From a virus: a stretch of DNA of 37,720 bases. The notes beneath the pieces were generated by a model. The model was given only the letters and a program-made list of their open reading frames with translations. It made no database searches and had not been told where the DNA came from. The stretch is from positions 1-37,720 of IMG/VR virus record IMGVR_UViG_3300034374_000293. One strand, 5' to 3'. Both the position numbers and the translations under genes were made by a program. This document shows, in pieces, positions 12,833-21,576 of the stretch (the stretch's first letter is position 1; every line of letters begins with the position of its first letter).

Positions 12833-12861
12833 TTGACACACCATTGTTTTTCCTATATACT
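12833..12861 (+). promoter_or_regulatory. Rightward sigma-70 promoter for the structural arm
   Basis: TTGACA (12833-12838), exactly 17 bases, then TATACT (12856-12861): a near-consensus host promoter. A short leader leads to AGGAGG (12880-12885) and the terminase ATG at 12893. CCATTG occurs twice around the -35. Confidence 0.85.
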
Positions 12862-12892
12862 AGCTGTAAGAATAACCCTAGGAGGGGACTCT

Positions 12893-13345
12893 ATGAAAAC
12901 TAAGAAGTATGCGTCTTACGAAGAGCCAAAGACGTTAGACAAAGGGCTAACTGACAAGGAACACGAGTTCATCGTGAACCTCGTGGACAACCACCTTGAA
13001 CCAGAAGAGGCGTTCTTCAAAGCTGGGTACACGGCTGAGCGGTCGAACTCCAAGAATCGAGCAAAGCGTCTCCAGCGCCACCTTTGGCTCCACATTGAAA
13101 AGCGGATCAAAGAGCGAGTCGGAGAGACAGCTACTCTGGCTCTGACGGTCCTAGAGCGACTGATGCGCGAAGCGGAATCCGAGAACGTCCGATTGAACGC
13201 TGCGCGAGACATCTTGAGCCGTGCGGGTTACGATGCAACGCACAAGCAGGAGACTGTGATTCGAGAAGTCTCCGAGTTGTCTGACAAGGAGCTTGACGAA
13301 CAGATCGAGCGGTTGTCTAAAAACGTGGTAAAGCTACGTGGATAA
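12893..13345 (+). CDS. terS: Terminase small subunit
   Basis: 150 residues. TerS recognises phage DNA and feeds the packaging motor. Seen: an N-terminal helical part (LTDKEHEFIVNLVDN, EEAFFKAGYTAE) suited to helix-turn-helix binding, and the typical NVRLNAARDILSRAGYD segment shared by many small terminases, then a charged coiled C-terminus. ATG 12893 has AGGAGG at ideal spacing after a strong promoter. It overlaps TerL by 8 nt. Confidence 0.85.
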   Translation: MKTKKYASYEEPKTLDKGLTDKEHEFIVNLVDNHLEPEEAFFKAGYTAERSNSKNRAKRLQRHLWLHIEKRIKERVGETATLALTVLERLMREAESENVRLNAARDILSRAGYDATHKQETVIREVSELSDKELDEQIERLSKNVVKLRG

Positions 13346-14771
13346 AGTTGAGGTACTGAAGCTTCTACAGGAAAAACAGCGCAGAATAGAAACAACCCGG
13401 ATTCTGCAATACGAGCCTTATGGCTACCAGACGAAGTTTCACACCGAGGGTCAAGATTGCGCACAGCGCATCCTGATGGCCGCTAACCGAGTAGGAAAAA
13501 CCTATTGTGGTGCAGCTGAAACAGCGTACCACCTGACAGGCGACTACCCGGAATGGTGGAAGGGAAGAAGGTTTAATCGCCCGGTCAGAGTCTGGGCAGC
13601 TGGCGAGTCTAACGATACGACCAGAGACATCATCCAAAAAGAACTCTTTGGCAACCCACAGGACCCAACGCGCAGAGGCACCGGAGCAGTACCGCTAAAG
13701 AACATCATCGAGACCATTCGTAAACCCGGTGTCCCCAATGCCTACTCAGCTGCGCTCGTAAAGCACAAAGCTGGAGGAAACTCCCAGATCAGCTTCAAGG
13801 CATACGAGCAGGGATTCGAGAAGTTCATGGGTGAGTCAGTAGATGTCATCTGGCTCGACGAGGAACCGAAGCAGGAGATTTTCTCTCAGTGCATCACGAG
13901 AACCGCAGATACAGGTGGAATAGTCTATATGACTTTTACGCCGGAGCGTGGCATGACCTCTGTGGTCTCGGCGTTTATGAACGAACTGAAACCCGGACAA
14001 AGCCTGACGACAGCCACTTGGGACGACGTAGATCACCTAGACGAGAAGACGAAGGAACAGCTGTTAGCCGTATATAGCCCAGCTGAGCGCGATATGCGCT
14101 CTCGTGGTATTCCGGTATTCGGCTCTGGTCTGGTGTTTCCGGTAACAGAGGAGGACATCACCTGCGAGGATTTCGATCTTCCAGAGCACTTTCCCAGACT
14201 TGCTGCTGTGGACTTTGGCTACGACCACCCTACGGCAATCAGCTGGGTAGCATTTGATCCGGACGACGATGTCATCTACGTCTACGACGAGTATCGCAGA
14301 AGCAAAGAAACACCATTGACACACGCAGCTGTGATCAATGCCAGAACACCCGGTATCCCTGTAGCATTCCCCCATGATGGACTACAGCATGATAAGGGAT
14401 CAGGCATTCAGCTGGCCCAACAGTATCGAGACCTAGGCGTCTATATGCTTCCTGAGCATTTTAGCAATCCACCAGCGGAAGGCAAATTGAATGGTAATAA
14501 CTCGATTGAAGCAGGGCTTAGCGAAATGCTACAACGCTTCGAAACAGGTCGTCTGCAAATCTTTTCAAGTTGTGTTGAAACTTTGGAAGAAATGCGTCTC
14601 TACCATCGCAAAAATGGTAAGGTGGTTGCGATCAAAGACGATCTGATTTCAGCGATGCGCTACGCTGTTCTCTCTGTAGAACGCTTCGGCGAAAAGCTGA
14701 AAAACAAGACTCATTACCGCAAGTACGGTTTTGAACAGGAAATCAAATACTCTAGCTCAGGGATAGTCTGA
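13338..14771 (+). CDS. terL: Terminase large subunit
   Basis: 477 residues; packaging ATPase and nuclease. Walker A AANRVGKT (48-55), Walker B VIWLDEE (170-176), coupling motif TFTP (199-202), and a C-terminal RNase H-like nuclease with D292 (AAVDFGY), D347 (FPHDG) and D434/D435 (KDDLISAM). GTG at 13338 overlaps TerS. The family would help predict the genome-end type, but the ends here are unresolved. The stop overlaps the ATG of the following small gene. Confidence 0.93.
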   Translation: MDKVEVLKLLQEKQRRIETTRILQYEPYGYQTKFHTEGQDCAQRILMAANRVGKTYCGAAETAYHLTGDYPEWWKGRRFNRPVRVWAAGESNDTTRDIIQKELFGNPQDPTRRGTGAVPLKNIIETIRKPGVPNAYSAALVKHKAGGNSQISFKAYEQGFEKFMGESVDVIWLDEEPKQEIFSQCITRTADTGGIVYMTFTPERGMTSVVSAFMNELKPGQSLTTATWDDVDHLDEKTKEQLLAVYSPAERDMRSRGIPVFGSGLVFPVTEEDITCEDFDLPEHFPRLAAVDFGYDHPTAISWVAFDPDDDVIYVYDEYRRSKETPLTHAAVINARTPGIPVAFPHDGLQHDKGSGIQLAQQYRDLGVYMLPEHFSNPPAEGKLNGNNSIEAGLSEMLQRFETGRLQIFSSCVETLEEMRLYHRKNGKVVAIKDDLISAMRYAVLSVERFGEKLKNKTHYRKYGFEQEIKYSSSGIV

Positions 14772-14902
14772 TGCCAATCCGCAAAGTCAAAGGTGGCTAC
14801 AAGTGGGGCAGTAAGGGCAAGGTCTACAAGACCAAAGCTGGAGCAGCTAGGCAAGCACAGGCAGCTTACGCAAGCGGGTATAAGGAGAAGAAACGTGGCT
14901 AA
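14771..14902 (+). CDS. Small basic virion-region protein (MPIRKVKGGYKWG type)
   Basis: 43 residues, Lys/Gly-rich N-terminus (MPIRKVKGGYKWGSKGKVYK) then an Ala/Gln helix and basic tail. This short gene type recurs beside head genes of marine phages, function unknown; it might be a virion or DNA-binding protein. Its ATG shares a base with the TerL stop (TGATG), and its tail encodes the AAGGAG ribosome site of the next gene. Confidence 0.75.
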   Translation: MPIRKVKGGYKWGSKGKVYKTKAGAARQAQAAYASGYKEKKRG

Positions 14903-15035
14903 ACAAGGACTCTATGCGAACATCAATGCTCGCAAAAAGAAGGGCATCTCGCGTCCTAAGAGCAAGAGCACCGTCTCCGACAAAGCTTACGCAGCGATGA
15001 AAGCCGGGTTTCCCAAGAAGAAGAAGAAATCCTGA
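14895..15035 (+). CDS. Small basic protein (GLYANINARKKK type, DUF6321-like)
   Basis: 46 residues starting at GTG 14895, with AAGGAG nine bases upstream. GLYANINARKKKGISRPKS followed by a serine-rich middle and a terminal lysine run resembles the small DUF6321-like proteins of phage head clusters. Function unknown. The longer frame from 14793 is in the wrong frame for the previous gene and is rejected. The stop overlaps the portal ATG. Confidence 0.7.
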   Translation: MAKQGLYANINARKKKGISRPKSKSTVSDKAYAAMKAGFPKKKKKS

Positions 15036-17053
15036 TGGCTCATAATATGACAGACGACGAAATCATTGGTCTCGTAGAAAGCGAGATCAACGGGTCCAGT
15101 GACTACATGGACTCTGAGATCAGCCAGCAGCGCGAGAAGGCCATCGAGTATTTCTACGGCGAACCCTTCGGCAACGAAGAGGATGGCCGCAGTCAGGTCG
15201 TAGTCACTGATGTCCAAGATACCCTGATGTGGATGATGCCCAGCTTGATGCGCATCTTCACAGCTGGAGATCGTGTTGTCAAATTTGTCCCCGAAGGTCC
15301 GGAAGACGAGGACATCGCAGAACAGGCGACCAAGTACGTGAATCACGTGTTCTACAAGCAGAATAACGGATTCATGGTGCTGTATAATCTCTTCCTCGAT
15401 GCCCTGATGCAGAAGGTCGGCGTCGTAAAACACTACTGGGAAGAGATCGAAAAGACCACGACTGAGACCTACGAAAACCTGACGGAGCAGGAATTTTCGA
15501 TTCTGATGCAGGATGACGAGCTAGAGCTTGTCTCCAACGAAGAGATCACCGAGATCACTGAGCAGCCGGACCCGTTCACCGGAGATATGATTCAGATCGA
15601 AGAGGTTTACCACAACGCGACCTTCGCCAGAACGACGATGAGCGGCAAGGTCACGATTGAAAACGTGCCGCCGGAAGAGTTTCTGATCAATCGTGGTGCC
15701 AAGACTCTAGAGGACGCTCGGTTCATCTGCCATCGCTCGCACAAGAGCAAGAGCGACCTGATCAAGATGGGCTACGATCCGGAGATTGTCGATAGCCTTC
15801 CGGGTTACGTAGGTGGAGCGGACGACATCACCACGAGCCAAGAGTATATGGCTCGCCACGCTTACGACTCGACAGATGTCTATCCTAATCAGGCAGCTGC
15901 CGACTCAGAGATGGTGGTCCAAGTCTACGAGTCCTACCTGAAGTTTGATATGGACGGCAGTGGAATTAGTGTACTGCACAAAGTCCTCCACGCTGGTTCA
16001 GAATTGCTCGACGTAGAGCCTATTGATTATATTCCGTTCAGCACCGTCTGTCCTATTCCGATTCCGCACAAGTTCTATGGATTGAGCGTAGCAGAGACTA
16101 TTCAGGATGTTCAGCTGATTCGTTCGACGCTGACTCGAAACCTCCTTGACAATATGTACCTCTCGAACAACGGTAGGTTCCAAGTTGTTGAAGGTCAGGT
16201 GAACATCGATGACCTTCTGACGAATCGTCCCGGTGGCATCGTCAGAACCAGAAGCCCGAATGCTCTACAGCCTATTCAGACTCCTGCTCTCCAGAGCTAC
16301 AGTTTTGAGATGCTAAAATACTGGGAGGAGTTGAAGACAGGTCGCACAGGTGTCAACCCGCAGACGCAGGGTCTTTCGGCTGACGTACTGAAGACCCATG
16401 TAACTAGCGGAGCTATTACAGCTGCTCTTACAAATGCCCAAGGACGCCTTGAACTGATCGCTCGTGTCTTTGCTGACACTGGTGTCCGGAATATGTTCAA
16501 GCAGATATACAACCTGATTCAGCGTTACGAGGATCGCAAACGGATCGTCCGACTGAATAACACCTACTTTCAGATTGATCCCAGCAGCTGGCGAGAAGAC
16601 CTTGATGTTGACATCGAAGTCGGCATCGGTTACGGGGATCAGGATATTCGACTTCAGAACCTCAGCAATTACGCAGCCCTCGTTGAGAAGGTTGGGCAAC
16701 AGACTCAGGGGATCATTCAGCCTGATAACATCTATAATCTTATGCGCGAGATTGCAGACGAAATGGGCATCAAGAATGTAGACAAGTTCATCTCAACGCC
16801 TCCTACCGAGCCTCCGCCGCCGAGTGCTCAGGAGCAGCTGGCGCAGGCTCAGGCGCAAGCGATGATGACGCAAGCTCAGGCTACGCAGCTTGAAGCACAG
16901 GTCAAAGCGAAAGAACTTGAAATCAAGGCCGCTAAGCTCGAACTTGAGCGAGTCGAAATTGAACACGATATGGCAGTAAAACGGGAAGAGCTAAAGCTCA
17001 AAGGCATCGAGCTAGGCTTCGAAATGAACTCTGACAAAAACATAAAGGCATAA
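15035..17053 (+). CDS. Portal protein
   Basis: 672 residues; twelve copies would form the DNA entry ring at one capsid vertex. The N-terminal part (DSEISQQREKAIEYFYGEPFG, SQVVVTDVQDTLMWMMPSLMRIF, KYVNHVFYKQNNGF, KVGVVKHYWEE) is the usual podovirus (P22-like) portal start. The C-terminus from about 597 is a Gln/Ala-rich then Lys/Glu-rich coiled coil, fitting the barrel that reaches into the head. Position directly after terminase supports the call. The ribosome site at ATG 15035 is poor; a second ATG at 15047 is possible. Confidence 0.9.
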   Translation: MAHNMTDDEIIGLVESEINGSSDYMDSEISQQREKAIEYFYGEPFGNEEDGRSQVVVTDVQDTLMWMMPSLMRIFTAGDRVVKFVPEGPEDEDIAEQATKYVNHVFYKQNNGFMVLYNLFLDALMQKVGVVKHYWEEIEKTTTETYENLTEQEFSILMQDDELELVSNEEITEITEQPDPFTGDMIQIEEVYHNATFARTTMSGKVTIENVPPEEFLINRGAKTLEDARFICHRSHKSKSDLIKMGYDPEIVDSLPGYVGGADDITTSQEYMARHAYDSTDVYPNQAAADSEMVVQVYESYLKFDMDGSGISVLHKVLHAGSELLDVEPIDYIPFSTVCPIPIPHKFYGLSVAETIQDVQLIRSTLTRNLLDNMYLSNNGRFQVVEGQVNIDDLLTNRPGGIVRTRSPNALQPIQTPALQSYSFEMLKYWEELKTGRTGVNPQTQGLSADVLKTHVTSGAITAALTNAQGRLELIARVFADTGVRNMFKQIYNLIQRYEDRKRIVRLNNTYFQIDPSSWREDLDVDIEVGIGYGDQDIRLQNLSNYAALVEKVGQQTQGIIQPDNIYNLMREIADEMGIKNVDKFISTPPTEPPPPSAQEQLAQAQAQAMMTQAQATQLEAQVKAKELEIKAAKLELERVEIEHDMAVKREELKLKGIELGFEMNSDKNIKA

Positions 17054-17055
17054 TC

Positions 17056-17358
17056 ATGGCTCACCAGAACAGCATCGCTTCGCGCATTATCAGCAGCGAA
17101 AACATCACCAGCACAGGCACCAGCGCCCAGAGTGGACGTGCTCCCTTTGGCTGCACCATTGCTCGCATCGCAACCACTGCGAACGTCAACATCGCTATTG
17201 GCGCTAATCCCACGGCCACCGCTGCGAGCACTTTGGTAGAGCCCGCTGCTCCCGGCTACTTTGTTATCATGGGTGACACGAGCAGCGGAGCGACGGACGG
17301 CGAAAAGATCGCGAGCATCGGCACGGCCACAGTCAACATCACGTGGCTGGAGGGCTAA
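17056..17358 (+). CDS. Tandem paralogue 1, small beta-rich protein
   Basis: 100 residues, rich in Ser, Thr, Ala and Gly, with no membrane span. Shares with the next gene the frame MA(H/R)QN...S-G-T-S...PFGC..ARIA...GTNP/GANP-TA...DG(E/D)KIA and the ending WLEG. Probably a virion decoration, neck or fibre-attachment protein, from position between portal and fibre. AAAGG lies upstream of ATG 17056. The codons for its last residues carry the ribosome site of its paralogue. Confidence 0.7.
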   Translation: MAHQNSIASRIISSENITSTGTSAQSGRAPFGCTIARIATTANVNIAIGANPTATAASTLVEPAAPGYFVIMGDTSSGATDGEKIASIGTATVNITWLEG

Positions 17359-17691
17359 ATGGCCCGCCAGAACGTCTACGCCTATCGTATCAATTCTAAC
17401 GAACAGATCACTTCTTCTGGAACCTCTGTTGCATCTGGTCCTACTCCGTTTGGCTGCAACGTGGCAAGAATCGCGTGTCACGGAGCTTCCGGGTCTCCGC
17501 TGACTTTCTTTGAAGTTGGTACAAATCCGACTGCTCTAACAGACGGAACGTCCACGTTTATTCACGATGGCGACGAAAATTATATCACAGTCAGGCCGTC
17601 AACGACTCCCGGAGGAACTGACGGTGACAAAATAGCGGTAATTGTTACAAACGGAAGCGCAAACGTATTTATTAGCTGGTTGGAGGGTTAA
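17359..17691 (+). CDS. Tandem paralogue 2, small beta-rich protein
   Basis: 110 residues, clearly related to the preceding protein (same PFGC-x-x-ARIA core, same SWLEG end) but with extra residues in the middle and before the end. The duplication is old, since the DNA has diverged widely. GGAGGG at the end of the first copy serves as its ribosome site, and its own end provides the same for the fibre gene. Virion role inferred only from context. Confidence 0.7.
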   Translation: MARQNVYAYRINSNEQITSSGTSVASGPTPFGCNVARIACHGASGSPLTFFEVGTNPTALTDGTSTFIHDGDENYITVRPSTTPGGTDGDKIAVIVTNGSANVFISWLEG

Positions 17692-18681
17692 GTGGCTACT
17701 AACAAGAAAATCACAGAACTGACAGAACTGGCAGAGGTTGATCTGTCGGATGATGACGTTCTTCCAATCGTAGACGTAAGCGCCGGGACAACGAACAAGG
17801 TTCGTAAATCCACTTTGGCCTCTGCGCTCGCTGGTGTCGCCAGCCTAGCCGGAACGTCTCCGATCAGCGTAGACACTCCCACCGGAGCAGTCACCGTCAG
17901 CTTGGACACAGTGCCTATCAACAAAGGCGGTACTGGTGAAACCACTGCCAACGCTGCTCTAGCGGCTCTGGGCGGTATCTCCGATCCGACCAGCGTTCGC
18001 GGCGACTTGATCGTGCGCGGCGCTTCTGCTCTAGGCAAACTGGGCATTGGCGCATCGACCTATGTTCTCAAGTCTGACGGCACCGATCCGGCGTGGGGGC
18101 AGGTGGCTGCTTCGGAGATCACCGGCACTCTTCCGCTGGCCAACGGCGGCACCAATGCCACCAACGCCGCAGACGCTCGAACCAGTCTTGGCGCAGCGGC
18201 CAGCGGTGCTAACACCGATATCACTTCGCTCGGCGGGCTGACGACCGATATCGCTGTAGCAGATGGCGGCACGGGTGCCAGTGATGCAGCAACTGCTCGC
18301 ACGAACCTCGGCGTGGCTATCGGCTCTGACGTTCAGGCATACGACGCTGACAACGCTGTCACCGATGCGGCGCAGACGTTCACTGTTTCCCAGCGTGGTA
18401 CGATTACCACAGACAATGATCTTAGTTTTGACCTGAACGCCACGAACAACTTCAAGTGTACCCCCACCGGCTCCGGCACGCTGACGTTCACGAACCACAC
18501 GGCGGGTCAATCCGGTAACATCCTCCTGATTAACACCGGCGGTCACGCCATCTCGCTCGCTGCGACGACGAAGGGCGATGCTAACCTCGCGACGACGATC
18601 AGCACCGCTGGCACCTATTGGCTCTCGTACTACGACGACGGCACCAATGCTTATGTAGTCACCTCAACGGCTTTTGCATAA
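17692..18681 (+). CDS. Tail fibre protein with GGTG...ARTNLG repeats
   Basis: 329 residues. Three repeats of the phage-fibre type occur: GGTGETTANAALAALG (79-94), GGTNATNAADARTSLG (152-167) and GGTGASDAATARTNLG (192-207). Conserved N-terminal KITELTELAEVDLSDDDVLPIVDVS is the usual virion-attachment start of marine phage fibres. The C-terminus is beta-rich and may trimerise. GTG start at 17692 has GGAGGG upstream. Likely binds to the tail and carries the lectin-like protein encoded next. Confidence 0.85.
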   Translation: MATNKKITELTELAEVDLSDDDVLPIVDVSAGTTNKVRKSTLASALAGVASLAGTSPISVDTPTGAVTVSLDTVPINKGGTGETTANAALAALGGISDPTSVRGDLIVRGASALGKLGIGASTYVLKSDGTDPAWGQVAASEITGTLPLANGGTNATNAADARTSLGAAASGANTDITSLGGLTTDIAVADGGTGASDAATARTNLGVAIGSDVQAYDADNAVTDAAQTFTVSQRGTITTDNDLSFDLNATNNFKCTPTGSGTLTFTNHTAGQSGNILLINTGGHAISLAATTKGDANLATTISTAGTYWLSYYDDGTNAYVVTSTAFA

Positions 18682-20979
18682 ATGAGCATCATCCAAGGCA
18701 CATCTAAGGCAGCGGGCGGTTATGCCATCGACCAGTCGATTCGGTTTAACGACAATGATTCGCCATATCTGTATCGCACACCGGCCAGTGCTGGTAATCG
18801 CACTACAATGACTTGGAGTTTTTGGGTAAAACCAGCAGTCGCTAATACCGCTAGTTCAAGCGTTTTATTTTCAGCGGCAGGTGGAACTTACGGACACACT
18901 ATTTTCTTTAACCAAACAGGAGATTATAATTTTATTTTTGGAGATGGAACACAAAACTTTTATCAGTCTGATCAAGTTTTTCGTGATCCTTCAGCATGGT
19001 ACCATTGTGTTTTTGTAATTGATACAGATAATGCTACGGAAGCCAATAGAATTATTTTGTATGTAAATGGTGAAAGAGCAGCAGAAAGGGCAGGATATAC
19101 TATATCTTCTGGTGCTACATATAATTTTAATAATACTGTAGAACACAGAATAGGAAGTTGGTACCCTAGTGGTGGTGCTACTGGAAGGCACTTAGATGGT
19201 TATATATCCGAGCTTAATTTCATCGACGGCACCGCACTAGATGCCACCAGCTTTGGCGAAGTCAACAGCGATACTGGACAATGGGTGCCGATTGCCTACA
19301 CCGGCAGCTATGGCACCAACGGCTTCTACATCACCGGCGCAGACAGCGCCGATCTAGGTGCAGACTACAGCGGCAATTCCAATGATTTCACCAGCAGCGG
19401 CTTGACCAGTGCGGATCAGATGCTGGATACGCCTACTGATAATTTCTGCACGTTTTCCCCTATAAATACTCAACCGTCTAACGTCACATTATCAGATGGC
19501 AACCTTGTTCTTTCTTACTCAGGCACGGCGGATACTCCATATACCCCCGGTACTATCAGCGTTTCTTCCGGCAAATGGTACTGGGAAATCAACAGCTATC
19601 AGGGTGCTGGCGCAGGACCAGCCGTTAGTTACGTCTATACCGAAAATGACACATCTTATTCCAATAATACCTTTGGTTATCATTATACTGGAAACTTTTA
19701 TGACAATGGATCATCTTCTGCTTATGGAGATAGCTTTATAAATACCGATACAATCGGCGTTGCTTTGGATATGGACAATGGAGCGATATGGTTCAGCAAA
19801 AATGGAACATGGCAGAATAGCGCAACTGCCGCAGAGATAGCCGCTGGAACGACAACGAATGCAGCGAAGACCGGGATTAGCGGGGATTATGTACCAATTG
19901 TACAAAGAAACAATGGAACAACTTCAGTAACCGCTAACTTTGGTCAGACTGGCGGCTTCACCTATACACCACCCACCGGCTTCAACGCACTATCCACCGC
20001 CAACCTACCCGACCCGACCATCGCGCTGCCTAGCGATTATTTCCAGACTGTGCTGGACACTGGCGCAAACATCAAGACAACGGCAGAGGCGCTATATACT
20101 GATCAGTTCGAATGGATCAAGGATCGCGACAACAGCAACAACCACCAGCTAATCGACAGTGTGCGAGGCACTTCTGCCGTACTTCAGTCGAATAGCACAG
20201 GAGCGGAGACTACCTATTCTGCGCCAAGCGGTAATAGCGTAGCGTGGGTTTGGAAAGCCAACGGCACCGGCAGCACCAACACCGATGGAAGCGTAACGTC
20301 AAATGTGTCTGAAAATCAGGCGGCCGGTTTTAGCATCGCTACGTTCCAAAAACCACCGGCAGATACAAACGAAACTGTCGGTCACGGATTAGGCACGACC
20401 CCCGCAATGACCATTCTTCGATGGAGGTCTGGAACTGGTGGACCACCTTCATGGTATGTTTGGCACCAATCATTTAGCAGCGTTGGCTTTTTAAGGCTAC
20501 AGGGTACTGATGCTTTTACAGCAGACACAACAGTGTTTAGTTCTGCTCCAAGTTCAACTGTTGTCAACACAGGCACTGCGGTTGACTCAGACACTAATAC
20601 TACAGAGTTCGTAATGTATAATTTTGCAGAAGTAGAAGGCTTCAGCAAATTCGGCAGCTACACGGGTAATGGCTCGTCTGATGGTCCTTTTGTCTACTGC
20701 GGTTTCCGGCCTGCAATGATTATTTGCAAAAAAAGTTCAGCAGCAGGAAATGACTGGGTGATTTTTGATAATCAGAGAGATACTTACAACGTAGGTAATC
20801 ACCAACTCAAACCTAATACTTCTGACGCAGAATTTAGCGGCGGAACTGCTCATCAGTGGGATTTTGTATCAAACGGTTTCAAATTTAAAAGTACCGGTAG
20901 CGATATCAATACCTCTGGCGCGACGTATGTATTCATGGCCTTTGCCCAATCCCCGTTCAAAACTGCTAACGCCCGATAG
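18682..20979 (+). CDS. LamG/SPRY-containing host-recognition protein
   Basis: 765 residues. N-terminal concanavalin/LamG-like fold (about 20-190: TMTWSFWVKP, WYHCVFVIDT, ILYVNGERAA, LDGYISELNFIDG). Middle SPRY-like domain (about 270-430: GKWYWEI, IGVALDMDNGAIWFSKNG). C-terminal DUF7483-like part (about 525-765: TDGSVTSNVSENQAAGFSIATF, VGHGLGTTPAM, FVYCGFRPAMIICK, YVFMAFAQSPFKT). These modules bind sugars or proteins and are shuffled among marine phages, so this is the main receptor-binding candidate. Local base composition changes at domain borders, suggesting domain exchange. ATG directly follows the fibre stop. Confidence 0.85.
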   Translation: MSIIQGTSKAAGGYAIDQSIRFNDNDSPYLYRTPASAGNRTTMTWSFWVKPAVANTASSSVLFSAAGGTYGHTIFFNQTGDYNFIFGDGTQNFYQSDQVFRDPSAWYHCVFVIDTDNATEANRIILYVNGERAAERAGYTISSGATYNFNNTVEHRIGSWYPSGGATGRHLDGYISELNFIDGTALDATSFGEVNSDTGQWVPIAYTGSYGTNGFYITGADSADLGADYSGNSNDFTSSGLTSADQMLDTPTDNFCTFSPINTQPSNVTLSDGNLVLSYSGTADTPYTPGTISVSSGKWYWEINSYQGAGAGPAVSYVYTENDTSYSNNTFGYHYTGNFYDNGSSSAYGDSFINTDTIGVALDMDNGAIWFSKNGTWQNSATAAEIAAGTTTNAAKTGISGDYVPIVQRNNGTTSVTANFGQTGGFTYTPPTGFNALSTANLPDPTIALPSDYFQTVLDTGANIKTTAEALYTDQFEWIKDRDNSNNHQLIDSVRGTSAVLQSNSTGAETTYSAPSGNSVAWVWKANGTGSTNTDGSVTSNVSENQAAGFSIATFQKPPADTNETVGHGLGTTPAMTILRWRSGTGGPPSWYVWHQSFSSVGFLRLQGTDAFTADTTVFSSAPSSTVVNTGTAVDSDTNTTEFVMYNFAEVEGFSKFGSYTGNGSSDGPFVYCGFRPAMIICKKSSAAGNDWVIFDNQRDTYNVGNHQLKPNTSDAEFSGGTAHQWDFVSNGFKFKSTGSDINTSGATYVFMAFAQSPFKTANAR

Positions 20980-20988
20980 GAGGCACAC

Positions 20989-21576
20989 ATGACGACCATC
21001 TACAAATGCTGCCACGGGCGCACCATTCGACCGGGCAAATCGTGGACCGACGAGAACGGCGTCACGCACCCTGCGTCGTGGCACACCTACAGCGCCGCGC
21101 AGAAAGCCGCGCTCGGCATCACCGAGATCGTGCAGCAGCCGCATCCAGACAGCCGGTTGTACACTTGGTCTTACAACGAGGACGGCAGCGTCAGCAGCAC
21201 GGCGAAGCCGTTGAACGACACGCCGATGGTGGACGAGGCTGGCATCCCGGTCATCGACCCGATCACGCTGAAGCAGCTTTCGACGCCGGGCGTCAAGTCA
21301 ACGTTGATCGCGGAGGTCAAGGCACAGCAGGGGGCGCTTCTCGCGCAGAGCGACTGGGCAATCGTGCGGAAGGCCGACACCGGGACAGATGTTCCCGCAA
21401 ACATCTCTACGTGGCGTGCAGCGATCCGCACAAAGGCCACCGAAATGGAAACTGCTATCTCCGATGCAGCTGACACCAATGCCATCGCTGCTCTCTTTGT
21501 CCGCTATACGCAGGATGACGTTGGGTCTATCATCAAGTCTGGTATCCTGTATGACTGGCCTGAGCTAGATGAATAA
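20989..21576 (+). CDS. Tail-fibre accessory protein, DUF4376-like C-terminus
   Basis: 195 residues. N-terminal half has KCCHGRTIRPGKSWTDENGVTHPASWH; the C-terminal half (LLAQSDWAIVRKADTGTDVPANISTWRAAIRTKATEMETAI) resembles the DUF4376 / fibre-assembly end seen after fibre genes in many phages. Role as fibre chaperone or fibre tip is inferred. GGAGG six bases before ATG 20989 gives a strong start. DNA is GC-rich compared with the preceding gene. Confidence 0.72.
   Translation: MTTIYKCCHGRTIRPGKSWTDENGVTHPASWHTYSAAQKAALGITEIVQQPHPDSRLYTWSYNEDGSVSSTAKPLNDTPMVDEAGIPVIDPITLKQLSTPGVKSTLIAEVKAQQGALLAQSDWAIVRKADTGTDVPANISTWRAAIRTKATEMETAISDAADTNAIAALFVRYTQDDVGSIIKSGILYDWPELDE

Larger units (their letters stand above)
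12159..12892. promoter_or_regulatory. Divergent control region, candidate replication origin
   Basis: 734 bases without a convincing gene. It holds leftward and rightward promoters, a 15-bp palindrome at 12214-12228, repeated tatgcgct (near 12252, 12304, 12423), a tandem GCGCTCTATG pair (about 12387-12406), and inverted repeats AACAATTG/CAATTGTT (12487-12509), ATATCAA/TTGATAT (12513-12530), TTTAGAA/TTCTAAA (12554-12570) and TTTGTTCC/GGAACAAA (about 12710-12753). CAACATTG iterons lie at 12603-12693. All transcription diverges from here, so it is the main regulatory hub and a candidate origin. Confidence 0.7.

Noticed and set aside
12574-12839. Minus-strand frames with repeated SAMLSQCW segments
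   Set aside because: They are translations of the 26-bp direct repeats, overlap promoter elements, lack ribosome sites and show no protein-like composition.
21006-21473. 155-codon frame inside the fibre-accessory gene
   Set aside because: Arg/His-rich shadow caused by GC-rich codons; the other frame has a strong ribosome site and recognisable C-terminus.
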